A DNA stretch of 64,000 nucleotides, taken from Pseudomonadota bacterium (lineage in GTDB: Bacteria > Pseudomonadota > Gammaproteobacteria > Halothiobacillales > Halothiobacillaceae). Location: NCBI GenBank assembly GCA_021801265.1, contig JAJYYE010000004.1:62001-126000 (forward strand), read 5' to 3'. The notes below the pieces were generated by a model, which saw nothing but the letters and a program-made list of their open reading frames with translations, did not search any database and was not told where the DNA came from. Below are positions 35,153 through 44,038 of this stretch, one piece after another (position 1 is the first letter of the stretch; each line of letters starts with the position of its first letter). Made by a program: the position numbers and the translations under genes.

Positions 35153-35656
35153 CTATTGCGGGCACAGTTGATTGATCGATTCTTTAAAAGCGGCCGGCAC
35201 GGGCAGCAACATAACCACCGCCACCCGATCATCCACCCGGCAAGAGGCCACATAACCCACGGCACCCGCCGTGCTGGTCACAAATCGCAGCATGGACTCC
35301 TGAGAGTGCACGGTATACGGTGGTGAAATCCCGTGGAAGTAGCGCTCAGTCCAATATCGTTGCAGGTCGTCGGGCTGCTCACCGAATAAAGACACCGAAA
35401 ACGCCCTTCGCAGTGGATTTGTCGAGGATAAATTCAAGGGCACCAACGCAGCCTGATTGTCATCCACCAGAATGTGTTTCAGAAAAATATCGGCCAGATT
35501 GGTTCGGGTAAACAAGATTTTCGGCGGACCTGTACCGACGATCACCGCGATGCTCGCATCGGCGATGGCCTCATGCGCACCTAATCCCAGCAGCAATACA
35601 CCGGCGAGGACGCGTCGCCGCAGGCCAATTACCCCGCTCCGCCCGAGTTTGCTCAA
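35153..35656 (-). CDS. Periplasmic PBP-like (PstS-related) protein
   Basis: A 167-aa secreted protein. The signal peptide spans about 1-32 (RRRVLAGVLLLGLGAHEAIA, cut before DAS). The rest resembles the short PBP-like/PstS-related domain often annotated 'phosphate ABC transporter substrate-binding': VIVGTGPPKILF, TRTNLADIFL, NPLRRAFSVSLFG, then VTSTAGAVGYV. It is half the size of a true solute-binding protein and has no ABC transporter neighbours, so transport is unlikely. Its start overlaps the porin-like gene by 4 bp. Such small proteins beside outer-membrane barrels and sensor kinases may be sensory accessories. Function is not established. Confidence 0.8.
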   Translation of the reverse strand: MSKLGRSGVIGLRRRVLAGVLLLGLGAHEAIADASIAVIVGTGPPKILFTRTNLADIFLKHILVDDNQAALVPLNLSSTNPLRRAFSVSLFGEQPDDLQRYWTERYFHGISPPYTVHSQESMLRFVTSTAGAVGYVASCRVDDRVAVVMLLPVPAAFKESINQLCPQ

Positions 35657-36750
35657 AACAACAAAGCCATCGAAACAAACCAGCCACTCGGCGCGAGCTG
35701 CACCGCCCCGGTCGATTGTCGACGCTCCAATTTGATTGAGAATGGCGGCGTGGGCCGATAGGTGATATCCACAATATTGCTATTCACCGGCTCATCGAAC
35801 AGTTCCGCCTTATAACGCTCATGCGCGAGCACCCCGTAAAAATGCTCAAGCAGCGGCACAACGGCCTGAACATAACCGCCCCATTCGGTTTTATGGGCGA
35901 AATTCTCATCTTTGCGATAAACCAGTTCACTCTGAATCTCGACGCGGTTGTGCGTATAAAACACGTCCGCCCCCACCAGATTTTTGTAACCCGGCTGATT
36001 TTTCATCTCGAAATGGTCGACCGAGAGCCCGATTTGCAGATCATCATTCAGCGAGCGATATTTCAGCCGCGCGCCTGCCCCCTGACGAAAGGCATTGGGC
36101 GGATTGGGCTGAGTTTCTGGGTCGGCATACACTGATTCATGACCATCGGTGGGATCGAGATCATTCGAATTATCCAAAAATACCTGATAATCGATGGAGG
36201 AATCGGCCAGCGGCCATGTACCGTAAATTTGCAGCCCGGTCGCATTTTTGGCAAACGCGGTCGCGGTGGTGAGCGGACGGGAAACCGTCCAAACCAGGGG
36301 ATCGGCATGGATCTGATTCCAGCGGCCGATGGGGGTTAAAAACTTGCCGATCCGCAGCGTGGTGCGCGCACTGAGGTTGTGATCCACATAAAGCCGCTCA
36401 ATGTCAAAATCCGTAGAGGATGCGCTCAATCCAGCGGGTGAAAAAACGAGCGGTTGCCCCAGTTCAATCTCCGTAAAAAAATGCCAGTCCGGTGTGAAAT
36501 CTTTGCGCAAGAAAAGGCTTAAATCCTGAAGCGACAGCTTGCTGGGCACCCCGTTGATGTCGCTCCCCTGAACGCTCGAATACCCGCCCGCATTCAAGCC
36601 CAGAAAGGGCAAATCGTACCCGTGACCCAATTGATACGGTTCGGCATACGCCAATTTCGATAACCCGAGAAGACAAACGAGGCTGACGATCGCAGCCTTC
36701 AGTCGCCACGGATTCACCACACGGCGGCACGCACACCATTCACGCCGCAT
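35653..36750 (-). CDS. Outer-membrane porin-like beta-barrel protein
   Basis: A 365-aa protein with a signal peptide (LKAAIVSLVCLLGLSKLAYA, about 17-36) and a long series of alternating amphipathic strands typical of barrels: GFSVDHF-like segments, RTTLRIGKFLTPIGRWNQ, LKYRSLNDDLQIGLSVDHF. It ends in Phe, as outer-membrane proteins usually do (MALLF). The GKFLTPIGR block is characteristic of phosphate-selective/oxyanion-type porins. The N-terminal extension before the signal core is unusually long (16 residues), so the true start may be a GTG at 36720. It is coupled to the PBP-like gene and divergent from the sensor kinase. Confidence 0.8.
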   Translation of the reverse strand: MRREWCACRRVVNPWRLKAAIVSLVCLLGLSKLAYAEPYQLGHGYDLPFLGLNAGGYSSVQGSDINGVPSKLSLQDLSLFLRKDFTPDWHFFTEIELGQPLVFSPAGLSASSTDFDIERLYVDHNLSARTTLRIGKFLTPIGRWNQIHADPLVWTVSRPLTTATAFAKNATGLQIYGTWPLADSSIDYQVFLDNSNDLDPTDGHESVYADPETQPNPPNAFRQGAGARLKYRSLNDDLQIGLSVDHFEMKNQPGYKNLVGADVFYTHNRVEIQSELVYRKDENFAHKTEWGGYVQAVVPLLEHFYGVLAHERYKAELFDEPVNSNIVDITYRPTPPFSIKLERRQSTGAVQLAPSGWFVSMALLF

Positions 36751-36827
36751 ACGGGCAAGCCAGCTCAGGTACGAACGAACACATTGGCAGGCGATTCATG
36801 GCTGACCTTTGAACGGTGATGGAATCA

Positions 36828-36856
36828 ATTGACTCATTTCACAAATAAATAGATAA
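36828..36856 (+). promoter_or_regulatory. Candidate sigma-70 promoter of the two-component operon
   Basis: TTGACT (36828-36833) and GATAAG (36851-36856) are separated by exactly 17 bp, about 78 bp upstream of the sensor kinase start. It lies in the 183-bp divergent gap with the porin-like gene. A GC-rich palindromic stretch (GATCCTCGATC) follows and could be a control site. Confidence 0.5.
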
Positions 36857-36933
36857 GCTACCATTTATCCCCGCCGGGGTCGATCCTCGATCGCCATGCA
36901 CTATCATTCAAACGTGAGAAAGAGATTGAACCG

Positions 36934-38742
36934 ATGATCCAGGCAAAAAACCGAACCATCACCATTCGTAGCGCCATCTTGCGCGGCTCGCTGATGTTGG
37001 TTTTGGTGGCGATCATCCTCAGTGGCAGCCTCTCGTTCATTGAGTTTCGCCAGGCATTGCAATCTGAAATTGCCCGCAACCTGGGGAGCAGCGCGTCCAG
37101 TCTGCTGGAACGGGTCGATGTATTCTTTTTTGAGCGGATTGAGGATCTGCGCGAATGGCGACGGGTAGAGCTCATGCAGGACATCAAAGTCGGCGATATC
37201 GACAAGCGCGTTGCCCGCTTGCTCGGCGATTTGAAAAAAGGCTACGGCAATGTGTATCGCACCCTGTATTGCACCGACGAACACGGAAAAATCGTGGCCG
37301 CCAGCGATCCGAACTGGATCGGCCTTTCCCGATTGCCGGGCGTGGCCATGCCTCAGGCCGATCATAATCAGCAAGATCACGTCGTTTTGGAGCACACCAC
37401 GGCCAGTACTCCCGAAGGTGCGGAACAATTCACGCTCAGAACGCCCATTCCCAATGCCTTCGGGGCGGGAACCATCGGTTATCTCTATGCGGTTTTGAAC
37501 TGGCGCACGGTTCAGGATTTTTTGGCAGATGATGTGCACGATGGTGCCGAGACCGCACTGCTACTGGATACCGACAGCCGGATTATCGCCTCTTCGGGCA
37601 GCCTGTCTGCCCCGCTCCAGGGGCGGCCGTTCAAATTACCCGACAAAATCTGGACGGATGACTTTCCCCAAATCAAAATCCGCTCGGGGGACATCGCCAG
37701 CACGGGCGATTTGCTGATTGGCGCCGCCGCATCCAAGGGCTATCAGCATTTCGCCGGTTTCGGCTGGCACATGCTGGTGGTGGAACCCACCTCAATTGCC
37801 TTCGCCCCCGTCTGGCAACTGGCCTGGGTGATTTCTGCGGGTTTATTGTTTAGTTTGGCGGTAGCTGGTTGGCTGTCGATTCGGATTTCAACACGTCTGG
37901 CTTTGCCTATTGGGCGACTCACGCAGTTTGCCAAAAATTTCCGCCAAGGGCACACTGAAAACCCGCCCGAACTGGCCAGCAGCATTCGGGAGGTGGGTGA
38001 ATTGAATCGCGCCTTCCGCGACATGATCGAGGCGCTGGAGCAATCCCGCGAGCACTTGGTGCGCGCCGGAAAACTCGCCGTTGTGGGCGAAATGGCAGCC
38101 ATCATGGCGCACGAGGTACGAACCCCGCTCGGCATCCTCAAATCCTCTGCGCAGATGCTGGAGCGGCGCACCCCGTTATCCCCGCAGGATCGGGAGTTGA
38201 CCGGCTTTATCGTAAGTGAAACCGATCGGTTGAATCGACTGGTCACGTCCTTGCTCGAGTGCGCCGCGCCGCGCGCACCCCAATTTGACTTGCATGATCT
38301 CCACGCACTGATTCACCATGCACTGGCCTTGGTAGCCAGCAAAACCGAACACAAAAGCATTCAGCTCGAAACCCGATTGAATGCGGCGCAGCCGCTCGTT
38401 TTCTGCGACCGGGAACAGATGATCCAGGTCATGCTGAACCTGATGATTAACGCCATTGCACACGTGCCTTTGGCGGGCAGGATTCAAATCAGCAGCGCCT
38501 GTCAAAACGACCACTTTATTCTAACTGTCGAAGATAATGGCCCGGGCATTCCCGCCCGGGATATCCCGAAAATTTTCGACCCCTTTTTCACGCGAAGGGA
38601 AGGTGGCATTGGCTTGGGGCTGGCAATTGTCCAGCAAATTGTGCAATCCCATCACGCCGAGATCAAAGTCTCGAAATCGATTTATGGCGGTGCCAAATTC
38701 ACCTTGTCTTTTACACACAATTCCAGCGGAGCTGAACAATGA
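36934..38742 (+). CDS. Membrane sensor histidine kinase (NtrB-like)
   Basis: A 602-aa inner-membrane sensor. TM1 is at about 14-34 (AILRGSLMLVLVAIILSG). A large periplasmic domain of dCache type follows (about 38-285; YCTDEHGKIVAASDPNW, LLLDTDSRIIASSG), then TM2 (about 290-312), a HAMP linker, a HisKA helix with the phospho-accepting His in MAHEVRTPLG (about residue 392), and an HATPase domain (DNGPGIP; REGGIGLGLAIV). The dCache domain implies sensing of a small extracytoplasmic ligand. It overlaps the response regulator gene by 4 bp. It is divergent from the porin/hemolysin genes, which it may control via its partner. Confidence 0.92.
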   Translation: MIQAKNRTITIRSAILRGSLMLVLVAIILSGSLSFIEFRQALQSEIARNLGSSASSLLERVDVFFFERIEDLREWRRVELMQDIKVGDIDKRVARLLGDLKKGYGNVYRTLYCTDEHGKIVAASDPNWIGLSRLPGVAMPQADHNQQDHVVLEHTTASTPEGAEQFTLRTPIPNAFGAGTIGYLYAVLNWRTVQDFLADDVHDGAETALLLDTDSRIIASSGSLSAPLQGRPFKLPDKIWTDDFPQIKIRSGDIASTGDLLIGAAASKGYQHFAGFGWHMLVVEPTSIAFAPVWQLAWVISAGLLFSLAVAGWLSIRISTRLALPIGRLTQFAKNFRQGHTENPPELASSIREVGELNRAFRDMIEALEQSREHLVRAGKLAVVGEMAAIMAHEVRTPLGILKSSAQMLERRTPLSPQDRELTGFIVSETDRLNRLVTSLLECAAPRAPQFDLHDLHALIHHALALVASKTEHKSIQLETRLNAAQPLVFCDREQMIQVMLNLMINAIAHVPLAGRIQISSACQNDHFILTVEDNGPGIPARDIPKIFDPFFTRREGGIGLGLAIVQQIVQSHHAEIKVSKSIYGGAKFTLSFTHNSSGAEQ

Positions 38743-40106
38743 CCAAACGCGTTTTGGTGGTGGATGATGAAGACAAAATGCGGCGTTTGCTGGAAATGGC
38801 ACTGCTTGCCATGGGGCACCACGTCGAGCAAGCCGCAGATGGCCAGAAAGCACTGGCACTGTGCGCACAAGGTGCGTTTGATTTGATCCTCACCGATCTC
38901 CGCATGCCGAATTTAGATGGCATGGGATTGCTGTCCCAACTGCGCGAACAAGGAAATGAGGTACCCGTCATCGTCCTTACGGCACACGGTAGTGTTCAAA
39001 GCGCGGTTGAGGCCATGAAAATGGGTGCCATCGACTACATTATCCGCCCCTTTGAAATAGCCACCGTGGAGCTGGCCGTTTCCCGTGCCCTGACCATGGA
39101 ACAAGTCCAGCAGGAAAATCGGTTTCTGCGCGAAGAAGTCAAGCGCGGCTGGGGCGAATTTATTGGTCAAAGTCCGGCCATGCAACATCTCTATCAACTC
39201 ATTCGTCAGGTTGCCCCCACCCGCACCAGCATTTTTGTGGTGGGGGAAACAGGCACGGGCAAAGAACTCGTGGCGCGTGCGATTCATCAGGAATCGGGGC
39301 GCACGGGTCTTTTTGTGCCCATCAATTGTGCCGCCATTCCGGCTGGTCTCCTGGAAAGTGAGTTGTTTGGCTATCGCAAAGGCGCTTTTACCGGCGCCGA
39401 TAAAGACCGGATGGGCCGGTTTGAGGCCGCGAGTGGCGGTACCTTGTTTTTGGACGAAATCACCGAAATGCCCCTGGCACTGCAGGCCAAATTACTTCGG
39501 GTGATTCAGGAGAGTTCCGTGGAGCGACTGGGCAGTCATACCCCCATCACGATTGATCTCCGGATTGTGGCCGCCACCAACCGCGAGCCCCTGCAAGCCG
39601 TGGCCGAAGGCCGGTTGCGCCAAGATCTGTACTTTCGCCTGAATGTCCTGCGCGTGGATGTCCCCGCCCTGCGCGACCGCCCCGATGACATTCCTCTTCT
39701 GGCCGACTATTTTCTGGATAAATACAGCAAGGAACTCGGGCGATTCACCCCGAACATCGAGGTCTCGGCGATCCAGCAGTTACAGCGTTATCACTGGCCC
39801 GGAAACATCCGCGAACTGGAAAACATGATGGAACGTGCGGCGGTATTAAATCGGGGCAATGCCGTCAGTGAAACCTCATTGGCCATCGACATGCCCGCCG
39901 CCGCCCACACGACGCCCATAGCCCCGATCCAATCGGATATCGAAACATCCGGGTGCCTGGTCATGGAACCCCAAGTCATTGGACTGGAAACCCGCCTGAT
40001 CCAGGAGGCCTTACACAAAGCCGGCGACAATAAATCTGCCGCTGCCCGGATGCTGGAAATCAGTGAGCGCTCACTGTGGTACAAAATCAAAAAATATGGC
40101 CTCTGA
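38739..40106 (+). CDS. Sigma-54-dependent response regulator (NtrC family)
   Basis: A 455-aa enhancer-binding protein. The receiver domain has its phospho-acceptor at Asp53 (LTDLRMPN). The AAA+ sigma-54 activation domain has Walker A GETGTGKE, the sigma-54-contact loop GAFTGAD and Walker [10 protein letters not shown]. The C-terminal Fis-type helix-turn-helix is [20 protein letters not shown]. Partner of the preceding kinase. A sigma-54 promoter is visible at 35037-35053, upstream of the hemolysin-family operon, so regulation of that operon is the simplest inference. No strong sigma-54 element was seen upstream of the PKS or hydrogenase genes. Confidence 0.94.
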   Translation: MTKRVLVVDDEDKMRRLLEMALLAMGHHVEQAADGQKALALCAQGAFDLILTDLRMPNLDGMGLLSQLREQGNEVPVIVLTAHGSVQSAVEAMKMGAIDYIIRPFEIATVELAVSRALTMEQVQQENRFLREEVKRGWGEFIGQSPAMQHLYQLIRQVAPTRTSIFVVGETGTGKELVARAIHQESGRTGLFVPINCAAIPAGLLESELFGYRKGAFTGADKDRMGRFEAASGGTLFLDEITEMPLALQAKLLRVIQESSVERLGSHTPITIDLRIVAATNREPLQAVAEGRLRQDLYFRLNVLRVDVPALRDRPDDIPLLADYFLDKYSKELGRFTPNIEVSAIQQLQRYHWPGNIRELENMMERAAVLNRGNAVSETSLAIDMPAAAHTTPIAPIQSDIETSGCLVMEPQVIGLETRLIQEALHKAGDNKSAAARMLEISERSLWYKIKKYGL

Positions 40107-40228
40107 GTACGGACGGGTGACGGTATAACCTGTATGAGGTAGGTCCTTTTGCCGACGTCAGCACCCTGTACCAGCGATAAGCAGTGCAGTTCCAAACGAA
40201 ATCTCACCGCTAAAAATGAGGGATTACG

Positions 40229-42172
40229 TTAACCGCCAGACAGCCAGAGATCATGAACCACTTTAGGCGGAAAGGCAGCGCGCAAGGCATTCAATATTGC
40301 CAGAACATCAATCACCTCCTGGAGGATGGCACCGCTCACCGGACTTAAATGGCCGGTGGCGGCAAAGACCATGCCAATGATGCTCAACACCATGCCACCC
40401 ACCGCGCTCTGCAGGGCGATACCCCGCATCCGCCGGCTGATGTGCATGAACTCATCCACTTTCTGCAGGGAATTGTCCATCACCACAACGCCTGCCGCTT
40501 CTCCGGTTACATCACTATTCTGCCCAATCGCCACACCGACCGTGGCGGCCATCATCGCCGGGGCGTCATTAATTCCATCACCCACGTAGAGAGTCTTGGC
40601 GACGGCAGTTTCCTTACGGACGATGGCCAGTTTTTCCTCAGGGGTCTTTTGGGCGTGGATTTCGGTGATACCGACTTGTTCAGCCAGATAACGCACTTCC
40701 GACTCACGATCCCCAGATAGAATCATCACGCGTTGAAACTGATGTTTTGGCCCCAGATGCGCCACGAAAGGAATACTCTCGGCGCGCGGCGCATCGCGAA
40801 AATGCAAAGTCGCAGCATATCGTTGATCGATGACCACAACGCACTCCAATCCGCCAGTTGTCGGAGGAAGTAAATCAAACCCCGGCACGTGTTGCTCGAT
40901 CAGTTTACTGCGACTGGTGACCTGCAATTGATGCCCTGAGACGGTGCCTCGTAAACCCTGCCCTGCCGATTCGCCGACTTCCGTAGCCTCCAAGAGCGGA
41001 ATCCCGGCCTCCTTCGCCGCATCCAGAATCGCGCGCGCCAGCGGATGTTTCGAATAACGTTCCAGACTTGCCACGAAGGTCAATACTTCTTTTTCATTGA
41101 AGCCTGGCGCAACAAGGTGTTCCGTCAATTTAGGCTCGCCGTATGTCAGTGTCCCGGTCTTATCAAATATGGCGGTTCGACACTCAGCAATCTGTTCAAG
41201 CACAACAGGACTCTTGACGATGATCGCCCGACGCGCACAAAGAGAAATCGAACCGATGATGGCAATCGGAATCGCGATAAGCAGTGGGCAAGGTGTGGCG
41301 ATGACCAGCACCGCCAGGAAGCGCACGGCGTCACCGCTCATGGCCCAGGCAAGCAAGGCGACCGCCAGTGCGATCGGCGTATAAATCGCGCCCAGTTGAT
41401 CGCCGATTCGACGCAACTTCGGTCGCTGGGCTTCGGATTCTCGCATGACCTCCATAATCTTGGCATAACGCGAATCGGCGGCAAGCTGGGTCGCACGAAT
41501 GGTCAGCGCCGTCTCACCGTTGATCGCGCCAGAAATGACGGTCGATCCGTGCGTTTTGGTCATCTGAAACGGCTCACCCGTCAGGTAGGACTCATCCATC
41601 ACGCCATGCCCTTCGATCACAATGCCGTCTACCGGACAGAGATCATGCGGATAAAGTACGAGCAGGTCGCCTACGGCAACCTCATTCAGGGCGACATCGG
41701 TAATGTCCAATTCCCGTTTGCGGTGCGCAATCGATGGCATCCGTTTCGCCAGCGCAGCGAGCACGGATGAAGCGCTGCGTAACGCATAGTTTTCCAGGGC
41801 TTCGCCGCCAGAAAGCATCAAGACAATAATCGAGCCCGCCAGATATTCACCCAGCAAAAGGGCGGTAATGATGGCGATGCCACCCAACAGATCGGAGCCA
41901 AATTCTTGCTTCAAAACCTTCAGCACCAAGTCATGGAGCAGCGGCACCCCCCCCAGAACAAGGGTGGCCAACAAGGGGCCCTGATACAAGCCGGGCGCGG
42001 TGTGATAGCCGTACCGGAGCAACAGATGCAGAAAAATTGCCAGGATGGAGAATATCGTGATAAAGGCAGTCTTATGCTGCCAGAAACCGGGCGTAGAACG
42101 CTCCGACTGTTTTTTTCCGACACTGCCGTCGCCAACACGGGGGTGCTCTGAGGTAATTTTCATGGGAAACAC
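40229..42172 (-). CDS. P1B-type heavy-metal ATPase (TPC motif)
   Basis: A 647-aa metal-pumping P-type ATPase in the inner membrane. It has the TGE loop (YLTGEPF), the phosphorylation motif DKTGTLTYGE (Asp at about 338), GDGINDAP, and about eight membrane spans. There is no N-terminal HMA metal-binding domain. The usual CPC in the metal-coordinating helix is replaced by TPC (VIATPCPLLIAIPIA), a variant I associate with nickel/iron/cobalt-type rather than copper or zinc subgroups. That substrate assignment is uncertain. I use the GTG at 42172 because GGGGAG lies 8 bases upstream; an ATG three codons later is possible. It converges with the response regulator gene and sits near the NiFe hydrogenase genes. 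Confidence 0.88.
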   Translation of the reverse strand: MFPMKITSEHPRVGDGSVGKKQSERSTPGFWQHKTAFITIFSILAIFLHLLLRYGYHTAPGLYQGPLLATLVLGGVPLLHDLVLKVLKQEFGSDLLGGIAIITALLLGEYLAGSIIVLMLSGGEALENYALRSASSVLAALAKRMPSIAHRKRELDITDVALNEVAVGDLLVLYPHDLCPVDGIVIEGHGVMDESYLTGEPFQMTKTHGSTVISGAINGETALTIRATQLAADSRYAKIMEVMRESEAQRPKLRRIGDQLGAIYTPIALAVALLAWAMSGDAVRFLAVLVIATPCPLLIAIPIAIIGSISLCARRAIIVKSPVVLEQIAECRTAIFDKTGTLTYGEPKLTEHLVAPGFNEKEVLTFVASLERYSKHPLARAILDAAKEAGIPLLEATEVGESAGQGLRGTVSGHQLQVTSRSKLIEQHVPGFDLLPPTTGGLECVVVIDQRYAATLHFRDAPRAESIPFVAHLGPKHQFQRVMILSGDRESEVRYLAEQVGITEIHAQKTPEEKLAIVRKETAVAKTLYVGDGINDAPAMMAATVGVAIGQNSDVTGEAAGVVVMDNSLQKVDEFMHISRRMRGIALQSAVGGMVLSIIGMVFAATGHLSPVSGAILQEVIDVLAILNALRAAFPPKVVHDLWLSGG

Positions 42173-42213
42173 TCGGTAATCTCCCCATGTTCAGTGGGTG
42201 GCAAAATGTAGAG

Positions 42214-42321
42214 TCAGGCCGTCATGGCCAATTTTTGTGGCGGGCTTAAACCGCCCAGCGCCATATTGGGTCGCTCATTGTGATATGTCCAGAGCCACTA
42301 TGTGGCCACTTCCTGTGCCTC
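42214..42321 (-). pseudogene. IS3-family transposase C-terminal remnant
   Basis: The minus strand encodes EAQEVAT, a TAG stop, then WLWTYHNERPNMALGGLSP and PQKLAMTA before a stop. This is the typical C-terminus of an IS3-family OrfB transposase. Only about 35 codons survive and one is a stop, so the element is dead. The rest of the 438-bp gap (42173-42611) has no gene I can support. The adjoining sequence may include further worn IS or promoter DNA for the hyp operon. Confidence 0.8.
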
Positions 42322-42611
42322 GCGACAAGTGATGCAGCGCAAGGCAAAATGGCGCAAAACGGCGCAGCATACACAGAGTCGATGCGCATGTTGAGTGCAC
42401 TTTTAACGCAGCAAAGCGCGCTTTGCCGAGATTTATGAACAGGTTCATAGCATTGCCCTGCAACCCATAGCGGGGTAACACCGCCTCCGTGTCTTGTTAT
42501 CCTTCAGTAATCGTGCTTTTATTAGCTCGGTATGATTTGGGTGTTCCTGGCGACTGCCGTGATTTATTCCCAGGCTCATTTATCAGCGATCACGTGAGAG
42601 GATGAAAAGCC

Positions 42612-42854
42612 ATGTGTCTTGCAATCCCGATGCAGATCACTCGTATGAATGGAGACACGGCCAGAGCTGCGGCACGGGGTATCGAGCGGGAGATCAATCT
42701 CATGCTGGTGCAGGATCAGGGTATTGCGGTCGGTGACTTTGTGATTGTGCATGTGGGGTATGCCCTGCACAGACTGGAGCCGGACGATGCCCTGGCAACC
42801 TGGCAACTGCTGGATGACATGACCGACAACGGGGTGAATGGCGACCATGCATGA
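42612..42854 (+). CDS. hypC: Hydrogenase maturation chaperone HypC
   Basis: An 80-aa chaperone that delivers the Fe(CN)2CO unit with HypD. The N-terminal MCLAIPMQI carries the essential Cys2 and is diagnostic. GIEREINLMLV and GDFVIVHVGYAL follow, as in the family. It is the first gene of the plus-strand hyp-hyd operon, and its end overlaps hypA. A GAGAGGATG-like ribosome site precedes it. Confidence 0.95.
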   Translation: MCLAIPMQITRMNGDTARAAARGIEREINLMLVQDQGIAVGDFVIVHVGYALHRLEPDDALATWQLLDDMTDNGVNGDHA

Positions 42855-43245
42855 ATTGAGTCTGTGCCAGTCGCTGGTTCGCCAGGCCAGCCGGGTGGCG
42901 GCAGAGCACGGGGCGCGATCCATTCGCCGGATCAGCGTCCGGATCGGACTGCTCTCCGGCGTAGAGGCCGATTTGATGCTGCATGCCTTCCCCTTCGCCA
43001 GCCGGGGGACCGCCGCCGAAGGGGCTCAACTGGACATGGAACTTTGCCCGGTGCGTGTATATTGCCCCCAGTGCAATCGGGATTCCGAAGTCCCCTCGAA
43101 TCATCTGAACTGCCCCCATTGCGGTTACTGGCAAACCCACCTCAGCGGTGGCGAGGAACTGCTGCTGGCCAGTATTGATCTGGGGGTCGAGACCGACGCC
43201 CAAACCCTGACTTCATCCAAACCCTGGGAGGTTCCTCATGTGTGA
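42847..43245 (+). CDS. hypA: Hydrogenase nickel incorporation protein HypA
   Basis: A 132-aa nickel metallochaperone. The start is set at 42847 because the protein then begins MHELSL, whose His2 and Glu3 are the nickel ligands. A start 9 bp earlier would bury them. The structural zinc site is CPQC...CPHC (about residues 73-94). It works with HypB in inserting nickel into the large subunit. It overlaps hypC and hypB by 8 bp each. Confidence 0.95.
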   Translation: MHELSLCQSLVRQASRVAAEHGARSIRRISVRIGLLSGVEADLMLHAFPFASRGTAAEGAQLDMELCPVRVYCPQCNRDSEVPSNHLNCPHCGYWQTHLSGGEELLLASIDLGVETDAQTLTSSKPWEVPHV

Positions 43246-44038
43246 TACCTGCGGCTGTGCCATTCCCGATCATCTGTACCATGCCACGAATGAACAGACA
43301 GTGCGAACGGTCGAAGTGCTCGAAGGGCTCAAGGCCCATAACGACCAGACGGCCCGACATAATCGGCACCATTTTGACGCCGCCGGCGTGCTCGTGATCA
43401 ACCTGATGTCTTCACCGGGCGCCGGTAAAACCAGCCTGCTGGAAGCGACCATTGAGGCACTGAAATCGCGCTACCGAATCGCGGTGATCGAGGGCGATCT
43501 GGACACCGAAAACGACGCGGAACGGATCCGCGCCAAGGGCGTGCCTGCGGTACAAATCACCACGGGCAATGCCTGTCATCTGGATGCGGACATGGTGCAT
43601 CAAGCCGTCCATGCCTTGCCGATCAAGGATCTGGACATCCTGTTCATCGAAAATGTCGGCAACCTGGTTTGTCCGGCCAGTTTCGATTTGGGGCAGCACG
43701 CCAATGTCACGCTGCTCTCGACGCCGGAAGGCGACGACAAGCCGTTGAAATATCCGGTCATGTTCCGCATCAGCGATCTGGTGCTCATCACCAAAACGGA
43801 TCTGTTGGCCGTGCTGGACGATTTCAGTTGCGCGGCCGTGGCTGCCCATATCCGCCAACTGGCCAATCCCGCCCCCGTGATGGCATTGAGCAGTCGCCAG
43901 GGCCGGATCGAGCCCTGGTTGAACTGGCTGGAGGAGCAGATGGTGAAACGGCGCACACCGCACTTCACGCCGGTTACCGCGAACGCCCGGCCATCCGGTG
44001 TGATGCGGCCTCATGTCCGCACCCATGCTCATGTCTGA
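43238..44038 (+). CDS. hypB: Hydrogenase nickel incorporation GTPase HypB
   Basis: A 266-aa GTPase for nickel delivery. The N-terminus MCDTCGC has the high-affinity nickel CxxCGC motif. The P-loop is SSPGAGKTS (about 57-65), followed by EGDLDTENDAERI and the G4-type TKTDL. A modest His-containing linker (HNRHHFD) lies between the motif and the GTPase core. Length and motifs are standard. It overlaps hypA by 8 bp and hypD by about 26 bp. Confidence 0.95.
   Translation: MCDTCGCAIPDHLYHATNEQTVRTVEVLEGLKAHNDQTARHNRHHFDAAGVLVINLMSSPGAGKTSLLEATIEALKSRYRIAVIEGDLDTENDAERIRAKGVPAVQITTGNACHLDADMVHQAVHALPIKDLDILFIENVGNLVCPASFDLGQHANVTLLSTPEGDDKPLKYPVMFRISDLVLITKTDLLAVLDDFSCAAVAAHIRQLANPAPVMALSSRQGRIEPWLNWLEEQMVKRRTPHFTPVTANARPSGVMRPHVRTHAHV

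Noticed and set aside
36850..36880. A GG-N10-GC spacing upstream of the porin-like gene
   Set aside because: Minus-strand GGGGATAAATGGTAGCTT fits the spacing but not the -24 consensus. Kept out as chance.
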